From NCBI RefSeq assembly GCF_901000735.1, contig NC_081545.1, forward strand, positions 10,153,973 through 10,217,972: 64,000 nucleotides of DNA, in the 5' to 3' direction. This document shows positions 34,455 to 44,735 of the stretch, in pieces. Below the pieces are notes generated by a model that saw nothing but the letters and a program-made list of their open reading frames with translations, had not been told where the DNA came from and did no database searches. Both the position numbers and the translations under genes were made by a program. Position 1 is the first letter of the stretch, and each line of letters opens with the position of its first letter. The DNA is from Corylus avellana. Its lineage: Eukaryota > Streptophyta > Magnoliopsida > Fagales > Betulaceae.

Positions 34455-34618
34455 ATGCTACCTCCCACGTTGCTTGAGTGTGAGAAAGGACATGTGCTTA
34501 TATAGAACATGCTCTCTCTAAATGATATGAAGCCTTTTGGGGGTAAACTCAATAACAAAATGGTGCGGGCTGATGCCCAAAGTTGACAATATCATATCAT
34601 TTAGGGCAGGGTGTTACA
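34455..34618 (-). mobile_element. mini-LTR (TGTAACACCC family), inverted copy
   Basis: On minus it starts TGTAACACCCTGCCC. It shares ATGATATGATATTGTC, CTTTGGGC, AAAAGGCTTCATATCATTTAG with 10524-10685. It interrupts the gypsy frame between the HWAHLPKEDAT block and the last pre-LTR stretch. The left edge is approximate and no target duplication is clear. Confidence 0.6.
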
Positions 34619-34699
34619 ATATAAGACTCTGAAGGCCCGATTTACAAAATTTCTTAATCATCACCCTTGAGGGCAAGGTTGTTTTTAAGGGTGAGGGGA

Positions 34700-35043
34700 T
34701 GTTAGGAACCCTCAATTTATATTATTATTAAATAATTAATCTTTTCCTTACTAGGTTAGGATTTCTTTACCTACAATGATTAAGGTGATTAATTCCTATT
34801 CCGATTAAGATTATGTTTATTTTATAATCTATAAAAAGCAATGGAAGTGCCTTTAGGCTGATCATCGAATAATAATTTTCAATCAATTACTAAAAGCAAT
34901 TTGTGGATGCTAAAACCCCCCTGAAGAGGTCATATCTTTCTATATTTTTCTTTTGGTTTTCTTTGATTTTAGTTTATAAGAACTCTGGTTCTTAGCATGG
35001 TTTCGTTGCCCATAAACACCCCGTGCTATACCCTAGATTTGAG
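34700..35043 (+). repeat. gypsy 3' LTR, start only (runs into gap)
   Basis: TGTTAGGAACCCTC follows directly on the polypurine tract. A TATA-like CTATAAAAAGC lies at about 34829. The sequence enters an 814-base N gap at 35044, so the end is unknown. Confidence 0.7.
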
Positions 35044-35857
35044 NNNNNNNNNNNNNNNNNNNNNNNNNNNNNNNNNNNNNNNNNNNNNNNNNNNNNNNNN
35101 NNNNNNNNNNNNNNNNNNNNNNNNNNNNNNNNNNNNNNNNNNNNNNNNNNNNNNNNNNNNNNNNNNNNNNNNNNNNNNNNNNNNNNNNNNNNNNNNNNNN
35201 NNNNNNNNNNNNNNNNNNNNNNNNNNNNNNNNNNNNNNNNNNNNNNNNNNNNNNNNNNNNNNNNNNNNNNNNNNNNNNNNNNNNNNNNNNNNNNNNNNNN
35301 NNNNNNNNNNNNNNNNNNNNNNNNNNNNNNNNNNNNNNNNNNNNNNNNNNNNNNNNNNNNNNNNNNNNNNNNNNNNNNNNNNNNNNNNNNNNNNNNNNNN
35401 NNNNNNNNNNNNNNNNNNNNNNNNNNNNNNNNNNNNNNNNNNNNNNNNNNNNNNNNNNNNNNNNNNNNNNNNNNNNNNNNNNNNNNNNNNNNNNNNNNNN
35501 NNNNNNNNNNNNNNNNNNNNNNNNNNNNNNNNNNNNNNNNNNNNNNNNNNNNNNNNNNNNNNNNNNNNNNNNNNNNNNNNNNNNNNNNNNNNNNNNNNNN
35601 NNNNNNNNNNNNNNNNNNNNNNNNNNNNNNNNNNNNNNNNNNNNNNNNNNNNNNNNNNNNNNNNNNNNNNNNNNNNNNNNNNNNNNNNNNNNNNNNNNNN
35701 NNNNNNNNNNNNNNNNNNNNNNNNNNNNNNNNNNNNNNNNNNNNNNNNNNNNNNNNNNNNNNNNNNNNNNNNNNNNNNNNNNNNNNNNNNNNNNNNNNNN
35801 NNNNNNNNNNNNNNNNNNNNNNNNNNNNNNNNNNNNNNNNNNNNNNNNNNNNNNNNN
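35044..35857. other. assembly gap (814 N)
   Basis: Only N. Long open frames through it on either strand are meaningless. Confidence 1.
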
Positions 35858-36097
35858 TATAGGGGTATTTTTGTCTTATTGACAAATCTATAGGGGCATT
35901 TTTGTCTTATTGCTAGTCTTAAGGGGGACATTGACAATGTTTTAGTAGTTTGGAGGGGATATTGTCACAATTGAAAGTTTGGGGGGGACATTGTCAATTA
36001 GGTGGTAGTTTGAGGGGAGTATATATGTGGACTTTACCCTTAATAATTCAATCATTTTTGTTCTTTTTATTACAAACTATCTGATTTTTTTTTTTTT
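35858..36097. repeat. GGGGGACATTGTC-rich repeat end
   Basis: Repeated phrases ATAGGGG(T/C)ATTTTTGTCTTATT and GGGGACATTG(A/T)CAA end at GTGGACTTTACCCT, which looks like the right end of a MITE whose left half is in the gap. Confidence 0.4.
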
Positions 36098-36164
36098 NNN
36101 NNNNNNNNNNNNNNNNNNNNNNNNNNNNNNNNNNNNNNNNNNNNNNNNNNNNNNNNNNNNNNNN
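36098..36164. other. assembly gap (67 N)
   Basis: Only N. Confidence 1.
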
Positions 36165-36429
36165 GGTTAAGAATCATAATTGTTTAAAAAAAATAGTTAA
36201 AAAAGGGGTATTTTTTTAGGTAAATTTTGGAGTCCGTGTGCCAAAATAGAAAGTACTTTAATTGTTTTTGTTTTAATTGTGAATTTGAAATGGTCATTTC
36301 TCTTAGTTTTTCGTTCAAAATTGTGTCTATGTTAACATTTTTTTTCACAACGTATTAAAATGATAATTTTTAAAAATTTTATTATGAAATCATTTTCTTT
36401 GAAAAAAAAAATCAATCATAGATAGCTAG

Positions 36430-36625
36430 AGGTAGGGCTGCCACTCCTGGGGCAGGCCACCTAGGCCCTATAGGGTGACTTGCAACTACCTAGCCCAACC
36501 CCAATGGCGAGCTGGGGTGGCTTGTGGGCCACACGAATAGGGGTTTGGGGTGGCTCACAACCATTCCTAGCCCTAAGGGATAGCTTGTAGGCCACCTCTA
36601 GCCACTAGGGGTGGCTCGCCTAGCA
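36430..36625. repeat. GC-rich GGCCACC/GGTGGC block
   Basis: Short GCCACC and GGGGTGGC phrases in both orientations, in the style of the MULE-like repeats at 934 and 13570. No termini found. Confidence 0.4.
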
Positions 36626-36904
36626 GAAATATGGCTTAGTGATGCATCAAGTGATGGTGCTCTTGGGTTGAATTCTGAAGTCTTTACTCATCAAATCCGT
36701 AAGTACAGCAGGTGACAGTGCATGTAACAAATTTTTAAATTACACACAAAGACTTGAACTTTTACACCGGAAGACATAGGTGTTGAAAAGTATTAAAAGC
36801 CAAGTTTTGATCACCAAATAAGGCTAATTTTTAGGACATAAGAGAAGAAATTATGAAACTTAAAGAAAAAGCCTACATGCAATGCCATTTTGTTGTCTAT
36901 TTTT

Positions 36905-37225
36905 CATGCAGTTTTGAGAGACGACATTGACAAAAAAACTGTTGCTGGTCCTTGGAGAAAGTTTAAAAATTTGTACATAAAATAGTCTCTCACTAACGGA
37001 TTGCATGTGGAGCAATATAATCCTCATAAAGGAATATACGTCCTATTTGTGAGAATCTTGATAATCTAATAAAATTATTATGGATATGAAAAATATTGAT
37101 ATTAAAATCAATGATGAGGATCAAGGCTTGATTATATTGTGTTCACTATCCGATTTTTATTTTATTTTTTTTAATAATTTCACTAATTCAATGTTGTATG
37201 ACAGAGTTACCATCTTCTTAGTGTT
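36905..37225 (+). pseudogene. copia gag fragment
   Basis: Reading across frames gives KFKNLYIK, then SLTNGLHVEQY, and in another frame a block equivalent to NKIIMDMKN...DEDQ, typical of Gag of copia elements with a UBN2-type domain. It matches 62583-62760 at the DNA level (AAAATTATTATGGATATGAA, AATGATGAGGATCAAG). Stops and frameshifts throughout. The following 37226-37430 (CTATAAATAAAG near 37352) may be LTR sequence. Confidence 0.6.
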
Positions 37226-37430
37226 AATGATATAAATCCTTTGTAATAAATGTTTATTTGTATTCCCTAAATAAAGGGATTTAGATTATATTTGTAAACC
37301 CTAATTTAAGGGATATGCTTGTATTTGAAATTATTCAAATCACATATAAAGCTCTATAAATAAAGTCTTGTACTCAAATCAAATATCAAGGAAAGATGTA
37401 GCATATATATAAGGCTTTAACGTATAGATG

Positions 37431-39593
37431 TAGGTCATAGGTCGAACCACCTTAATCTCTATGTCTTTCATCTCTTTCCTCATTCTCATTAGATTATTAT
37501 TAGTTTCTGTTAGGCTTTTAGTATTGGCAAATTTAGTGTCAAAACATGTTTGGGTGTAAGGTTTTATCTTTTTTATTTTTTTATTTTTTAGAGTAATCTT
37601 TCATATTCATTCATTGAAAAAAATCAATGGCATAATGCTCTTATATCAAAAAACATAAAACTCTGATAAATCATAGCCAAAGCTATAAGATTATAGCGTC
37701 ATAGAGACAAATATAAAAATCTTAGAATCAAGTCCTATCTATGACTTCAACATTTGCTAACTCATGTCCAAACTTACAGTTATAGAACAGAACTGCTATA
37801 GGCAGAGTCAATCTAATACATAGATAGCCCAAATTGCCAACTTTTATTTTCTCGGCTATTGGAGTAAAACCCTCACACCGAAACTAATTCTCCTCGACCC
37901 AAAGGCCAGGATATAAACCTTGCCCCCAAAGATCTCTCATGAAAGTAGATATAAGAAGAAGTCAAATCCTTATTAAAAAAAAAAACAACAAAAACACAAT
38001 AAAATAAAAAAATAAAAAAATAGCAAATTGCTACAACAACCAAGGCAAGGGAGGCAAAGCGCACTAGCCGACTCGTGGTGGATGAGATGATGCCATTTGC
38101 ACCGATGGACAGCTGAGGAGCCGGGGAGCATGGTGGGCCAGCACATAGTAAAAACAGTTGAGCAGACTAGATCGAGATTTGAAAAACTAGATTTAAAGCT
38201 AAATCGATTCCAGGAAGGTGAAGAGCGGCTCAGCAAGGTGGAGGGCGGACGGAGGCAGTGCATCATAAGTAAAGGGATGGTCGAAGCAACTGAACTAGTT
38301 GAAAAAACCAAACAAATAAACTGAAAAAAGAAAGAAAGAAAGAAAGAAAGAAGAAGGAGAATGGGAGGAAAGGAAGAAGGGAGTAGGGGCTCCCCACATA
38401 TTTTTTTCTCTCTACGTTTTAGGAGAAAACCTAGGGCCGGCTACCAAATAGGGCAATGTTTGGGTGTAAGTTTTAAGTCTAGAGTTAGGTTGGTAAAAAA
38501 GTTAATCCAAGACATAATTATTGAAGTTTGTGTATGTTGTCAGCATTGACCTTATACCGATCTAAAATGGTCGTAACTTTTGATTCTGAGCTCTGATTGA
38601 AGCAAACTTGATGTCTTGAAAAGCTGACTCAAAATTTTACAATTTTGTATTTTGCACTAGCTAGTCAATGATGAATCTATATATAGAGTGAAAGGCAGTC
38701 GGAGAGAATTGTAAATGATATTTTGCTGAGATTAGTGATGCATACATTTCGATTTTTTTTAAGGAGACATTGACCAAATGGGTTGGTCAGAAACTGACAA
38801 GTGTAATGGTACTCATTTAATAGGATCATTTAAGACAATGTTGGACCATATACAATGCTGAAGCTGGCAGTGATCAAAGAGAATTTAAGGTGGTGTCCCC
38901 AGTGTCCTAGCATCCTACCCAATATGTTCAACTTAGATCCGCAACACTTTGCTTTGCATTGCAACCCGACGGGCAAAAAGAAAAAGAAAAAGAAAAAAAG
39001 TATAATTAAGTGATCATCAATCTTGGGCCTTTTCCTCTCTTTGTCTTTTCATGCACTAAATCGTTTGATACCTCTCCACAAGCTTACAGTCCCAGTTCAG
39101 TAAATTGGTCATAGCTTTAATCAAATTATAGGAATAGACTTTACTACAATATTTCTATTGCAAGAAACTTCTTCAATGGAAGCAGCCTAGGGTCTCAATC
39201 ACTACCATTAATTCTCTGCCTTTTCTGCTAGGGTAAGTTTTGGATCTTCTTAAGCTTATCCCCTCCATCTCTACGTACTACTGGTATCACTTGGTTTATT
39301 TATTTCTTCAATTTTACATTAATTATATATAAACATTTTTTAGATGAATATTAGAATATACTCGAATATATATGCTAGTGAAAAAATAAACCGTACAAAT
39401 AGGATGGTTGAAAGAGATGTTGTCCGGTGAGGAAATCTATTTACGAGTTAGATATGAAAAATAAAAGGAACGCAAAAAAAAAAAAAAAAAAAAAAGCAAT
39501 CGCAAAACACTAAAATATATGTGCTACGTTCATTAGAATTTTAGCCAAATTTTACTATTTCTTGAGAAATAATACATCAAGCATTAATTATAT
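37431..39593. other. intergenic DNA, no gene recognised
   Basis: A 75-codon open frame at 38097-38324 encodes a charged, possibly helical peptide (SRFEKLDLKLNRFQEGEERL) that I do not recognise. It sits beside a (GAAA)n run (38328-38350) and may be transposon-derived. A C-rich/T-rich segment and homopolymers make up the rest. Confidence 0.4.
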
Positions 39594-39985
39594 CTATATA
39601 GGAAAATCGGTCTTTAGCGATGACTTTGAGTCGTCATGAAAGGCCCACAAGTCGTCGCTAATTAACATCAGCGACAACTATGGTCGTTGCCCCAAGTCAT
39701 TGCAAGTATAATCCGTCGTTAAAGGCAAAACAGCGTCGACATTTGTCGTCACTAATAACTATCAAAATTTGTCGCTGAAAATGCCTTTTCAAGCCAATGT
39801 CGTTGCTGATGATGTACACATCAGCGACAACAAATGTCATCGTTGATGACTCACACATCAGTGACGAAAAATGTCGTCGCTAGATAATGCACACATCGGT
39901 CATCAGCGATGACATTGGTTGTCGCTGATGATCACATAATCATCTATCGCCGCTGATGATCGTCATCGTCAACATCAAATGCTTT
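39594..39985. mobile_element. CACTA-like 3' end with GCGACGAC subterminal repeats
   Basis: After TATATAGGAAAATCGGTCTTT come more than a dozen copies of a (A/T)CAGCGACAA(C/A)...TGTCGTCGCTGATGA motif in both orientations. The same terminus, inverted, occurs at 53893-53917 (GCTAAAGACCAATTTTCCTA). Together with the transposase remnant at 40686-41397, which reads towards this end, it probably marks a CACTA element. The outermost CACTA bases are not intact. Confidence 0.6.
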
Positions 39986-40685
39986 TCTTTTTGGCTAATT
40001 AATTTTTTAAATTGTTTGGTATGAATGATCTAAACATAACAATATGTTAGAACTTATCTCAAGAACTCTTTTTCTAATTAAATATGTTCAAAGGTCTGAA
40101 ACAGAGTTCATTACACATTTTTAAGTGAATAAGTCTCAAAAGTAGCAAGATAAAACTACATAATTGTCAAGTTTTTAAGCAGGAGCCAAAGAAGGCATAC
40201 ATCAACAACAATGTTTCTTGAGAAATTAAACTTCATATGTAGCTAAGCAGCAAAAAAATGATACAAAGAAGACTTCGCAGATATAAGAACTGATTACTTG
40301 TACGACTCATCAATACCATATTGTAACTGCACAGAGAAGAAGAGCATATATTAGATAAGAAATTTCCCCAAAGAAAATAACCAAAACTAAATGAAGCTAT
40401 GGAAAGAGAGATGAACTTGGATTATGGAAGCTATAATTTGTCTCCCAAGCTGAATGTGTAATTTCCTGTTCCGAATACTTAAAAAAACAACAACTGATTT
40501 CCGAATACCTAATTCTCTAGACTACTGCAAGAATCTTATGTTTATTTTAATTTATAAACTATAAAATAATTACTCATTAAGCATCCAAGAATTCTTGGAC
40601 ATTTTTCTTTATTTGCATGTCCCTTTTGGAAAAGCACACAAGAATTCTTGCATGCGTGTATCCTCTTATAACTTAAACCCAATCC

Positions 40686-41397
40686 TCACCTCAATTGTTT
40701 TGCTTTATAATACAATCTTGGAAATGTCTCCCTATCTGAGAAAGCCCTCTTTATCAAGTCAATTACCACATCAAACGCTTTGTTACTCATATTGGAAAGT
40801 ATATTTATATGAAGTAGATTCATAGTGAAAGCGAGTGTTAAAAATTTCTTACAGCTTGGATAAACTTCACACTGAGTATCTTCCAACAGTTGATCAAAAT
40901 TTTTCGATTCATAACCATTGGTTGTTGGACCTGGAGTAGTAGAGGATTCACCTGTATTACAATTCGAAAATCTCCCCATACAGATATCATTTAACATTTC
41001 TTCAACATCATCGATATCCTCCACACTTGCATTCTTATCATCATGATTGACATGCAAATTTGTACGAAACGGATCTTCTTCCCCATGAAATACCAATTGG
41101 GTGTAATTCATATCAATTCCTTTAATGAACTAATCATCCTCCATCTCATCTATAGGCTTATAATAACTATTTCTTTAACATCATTGATATCATTTATAGG
41201 CTTATAATAATGATTTCTTCAACGTCATCGATATCATTTATAGGCTTATAATAACGATTCTCACACTTGCGACATGAACACTTGATCCTATTAAGCCCAT
41301 CCACTTAACCACGTTCCATACTAACAAATTGTTCAACAGCTTTTGAATACTTCTCACCAAATCTATGAGTTTCCCACATCCAAGTCTTATCCATCTC
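40686..41397 (-). pseudogene. CACTA (En/Spm) transposase N-terminal fragments
   Basis: On minus, an ATG at 41397 opens MDKTWMWETHRFGEKYSKA followed by CSCRKCENRYY, the transposase-associated zinc-type domain at the N-terminus of plant CACTA transposases; stops follow. A longer frame (41111-40686) has FDQLLEDTQCEVYPSCKKF, LLHINILSNMSNKAFDVVI and YYKAKQLR, the block that leads into the transposase core in this family. The catalytic domain is absent. It lies 0.7 kb from the subterminal array at 39594 and is oriented towards it. Confidence 0.75.
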
Positions 41398-42319
41398 GAT
41401 GTTTGTTCAAATATAGTATTGGTAGTAGTTTATAAAGCAAGCTACAAACGGACCGGGCAGGCAAATAAAGATCAAATTAGTATTAGTTCAAATATGCCTT
41501 GGACTTTGGTGGCATAACCATGAAGAAGAAGAATATGATTTTCAGTTTAAGGTAACACAAAAGTAATAATAACAAAAAAAAAAAAAAAAAAAAACATAAT
41601 TAATTGAACTACCGTCCAAATCAGCCAATTGTGATTTTCTAAGACCTAGCTAGTGATGCATTTTTTTTTTCTTTTTTTTTTTTTTTCTTTTTTTGAATCA
41701 TGAAACTACTAACATTTGTAATTTATTTGCTAACAACAAAACCGATTCCCTTTTCATCCTATACTTAACCCACCTCAATGTACATAACAGGAAAATAGTT
41801 ATGTACATTGAGGTGGGTTAAGTATAGACAAATGAATAATAATAATATAAATAGCTCCAAACAGAAGAGGATTTCTTTACTTGATGATGATGACAGTTTC
41901 CGGTAAGAAGAAAGCTAAGGTCACATCATTCTGTTTCTAAGTGAAGGAGAAGTGCAAATTCTTAGTTCTGAGTGACTGCCTTCATATACAATTCATCACA
42001 CATTCAAGAAAAAATCAACTTTGTCCTTGTAATTCATATGTTTTGGTTTGCAGGTATTTATGCAAACAGAAGAAGAAACTGTCACTACATAGTTGTATCA
42101 ATTCCAGACTTATTGCCAAAAGTCCGCAGAAGAAAGCCTAGCTGCCAATTTTTGGATCAACATGAACTTGTAAAAAGAAAAAATCAATAGTTGATTTTTA
42201 AAATCAACTAAGATTCAAAGAGAGAGAGATTTTATACATGTGGTAAGATTCAAAATCAATATTATTAACAATAAGATTCAAAATCCCAAGAAGTGTCATT
42301 ATTTTTTCTCTATGAAATC
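41398..42319. other. intergenic DNA with a perfect hairpin
   Basis: AT-rich, with homopolymer tracts near 41572-41593 and 41660-41695, the hairpin at 41760-41826 and no convincing gene. Confidence 0.5.
41760..41826. repeat. perfect 29-bp inverted repeat with 9-nt loop
   Basis: The arm at 41760-41788 (TATACTTAACCCACCTCAAT...) is matched without a mismatch by its reverse complement at 41798-41826, with loop AGGAAAATA. A transcript would fold into a near-perfect hairpin. Confidence 0.97.
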
Positions 42320-43203
42320 TGTTAGTTTAGGTTTTGGCACGTTCGGTTTGCATGTACGTTGTTGAAAATGAGCATCTCAACATGTTTCAGAAAGCTGATT
42401 CTTGAGGCATGTCCGGACCCCTAGAAGCCGGGTCCGGACACAAAAACCAGCAAGTGTGCTTTGAAGAGCAGGTCCGAACCGCCAAAAGCTGGGTCCGGAC
42501 CTGATTTCCAGAAACTGGATTTTGAAGGAGAGGTCCGGACCGCCAGAAGCTGGGTTCGGACCTCATTTCCAGAAAGCCTCATTTTTATGAGATGTCTGGA
42601 CACAAGAGTTGGAGGTCCAGACATCACTAGGTTACGCATATGTAACCCTAGCCATGTCCAGACCCCAGATTAGCCCTGTCCAAACATGGCTGCTGATGGA
42701 TTAATTATTCTCTATTTAAACACTTTATTTTGCTTTAGAAAGGTACGTATTTTGTGAGCAAAATTAGAATGCTTAGAGTGAGAGATATTGTTCAAGATTA
42801 TTTGTGAAAAGAAAATACGTGAAGCCAATCGGAGTTTCGGTGAAAGGAAATCTTTTAGAAGAATTGTGCCAGATGTTCTGGAAAGGGCTACTGAGGTAGA
42901 AGTCAAGTGGGTCACTTGTCGTGTGCAACGAAGAGTCAAAGGTTTTGTAATTCTTCTTGCATTCCTTATTCTTCTTATAGTGAATTGATTTCGTAGGTTT
43001 GGTTGCTCCGAAGAGGTTTTACATTTAGAGAGTTCTCTAAACGGTTTCCTCTTCGTAACCAAATATCTGTGTTCTTGATTGCTTATTTCATATCTATATT
43101 TGGTTGATCTTTTAACTTCTAGGTTAGATCTTTTTCTGAATAATTTCTATGAAACACCTAGACATTTGGATAGGTGTTGTTTGGAGTTGTTTTAGAATTT
43201 TCA
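42320..43203 (+). repeat. 5' LTR of family A element (884 bp)
   Basis: It contains tandem 61-base units built around GGTCCGGACC, many with the CG changed to TG or CA, and a TATA-like CTATTTAAAC at 42712-42721. The 3' LTR has exactly one unit (61 bases) more. Confidence 0.95.
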
Positions 43204-43274
43204 ATTGGTATCACAGTAGGTTCACTCTGTGAAGGAATTTTTTTTCCTGAGTGTGATCCAAGACTCCATATCAA

Positions 43275-44735
43275 ATGTCTCTTACGGTTGCTCCTAATTC
43301 TCTTCCCGTCTTTGACGGAACAAATGATACGCTTTGGAAAATTCGTATGAGAGCTTACTTTAACTCCATTAATGTTTGGCATATTGTTGAATCTGGATGG
43401 ACACGTCCCGACAAAGCAATAGCTGAATGGACAACGGAGGAAGAGAATAATGCTACTGTGAATGACAAAGCTATAAATGCTATTTACATCTCTATTTCAA
43501 ATGAGGAATTTTCTGGAATTTTTAGATGTGAAATAGCTAAGGAAGCTTGGGAAACTTTAGAAATCACACATGAAGGAACTAAGGTTGTTAGAACTTAAAA
43601 AATTCAAATGTTGGTTTCTCAGTTTGAGGAGATTAGAATGCAGGAAGATGAAACTTTTGATGAATTCTATTCAAAGCTTAGTGCCATTAGAAACTCTACC
43701 ATTAATTTGGGAAAGAAAATGGATGATGCTAAAGTGGTGAAAAAAATCTTAAGATCTTTGCCTGAGAGGTTTATTCTCCAAATTGCTGCTATACAATAGA
43801 GCAAAGACTTAGATACTATGAGAGTAGAAGAACTTGTAGGTTCCCTTCAGACCTTTGAGCTAATTCTACCCAAACTCAAGAAAACTAAAAACATTGCTCT
43901 CAAAGCAAAAAATGTTAAAGTCAATTCTTGTGGGTCATCTAATGAGGATTCTGGGGATGATGAAGAATTTGCCCTATTTGCTAAAAAATTTAGAAAATTT
44001 TTTAGACCCGTGAATGGAAGGTTTAAAAATCATGACTCAAAAATTCCTGTGAAACCGAAAGGTGAATTTAGAAGTAATCCACGTGAGAACTTAGAGACTG
44101 ATCAGAAAGATAAGTTCACTAGTGGACAAAAATGTCATGAATGTGGGGGTCGGGGTCATATTCAAATTGAATGTGCTAATCTGAAAAAATCCAAAGGTAA
44201 AGCTTTCAATGTCACTCAGAGTGATGAATCGGATGATGAAAAATCCGAAGAAGAAGTTGAAGGAGGAGTGAATTATTTAGCTTTTACTGCTTCTTATGAT
44301 AATTATTATAAGACTGTTAACTCACCTCATATGATAAACGAATCTGAAATTGAATCTGATGATGAGGTGGATTTACAGACTGCTTGTAATAACTTCTTTG
44401 TGGAATGTGATAAATTGAACAAGCTGAATAGGAAAAATCTGAAAAATCTGAAAGAAGCTGAACTTGAAAAAGAAAGATTAATGAAATCTATGGATGAATG
44501 TTAAGCTATTCGAAACACTTTGACTTCTGAAAACCTCATGCTGATTGCTAAAGTGAAATCTTTGGAAAAGGACTTGAATGATTCGAGTGATCATTTGAAG
44601 AAATTTTCTAGTGATAAATTGAATCAAATGTTAGGGAATCAGAAACATTCAAATGATAGGACTGGATTTGTTTTTAATAAACATGTTCATTCATCTTCTT
44701 CAAATGTGCAACCACTTCTAAAATCATGTTTGTGA
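43275..44735 (+). pseudogene. Sirevirus Gag, interrupted
   Basis: Gag builds the particle and binds RNA. It starts MSLTVAPNSLPVFDGTND, a copia gag-polypeptide/UBN2-type start, with SINVWHIVESGW near residues 30-42. A zinc knuckle CHECGGRGHIQIEC (CX2CX4HX4C) lies near 44132-44173, followed by an acidic, Ser/Glu-rich stretch and a coiled-coil-like region rich in Leu, Lys and Glu. Stops at 43596, 43797 and 44502 and a frame change near 44726-44735 break the frame; the next frame carries on without a gap in homology. Confidence 0.88.

Larger units (their letters stand above)
30803..35043 (+). mobile_element. Ty3-gypsy element, heavily decayed, 5' LTR missing
   Basis: Order on plus: gag (30803-31260), reverse transcriptase (31240-31735), RNase H (32000-32276), integrase (32390-33320), integrase C-terminal and chromodomain-like parts (33660-33795, 34340-34480), a final stretch before the polypurine tract AAGGGTGAGGGGA (34686-34699), and the start of the 3' LTR (34700). 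No protease is seen, and gag runs directly into reverse transcriptase, which implies an internal deletion. Interruptions are a copia solo LTR (33325-33654), an unassigned insert (about 33797-34340) and a mini-LTR (34455-34618). Two 20-N gaps lie in the integrase region. Confidence 0.8.

Noticed and set aside
34992..35937. Long open frames of about 280-300 codons on both strands
   Set aside because: They consist almost wholly of N (gap 35044-35857).
38097..38324. 75-codon frame with charged helical composition
   Set aside because: No recognisable domain, no start or splice context, and next to a simple repeat; listed only as part of the intergenic stretch.
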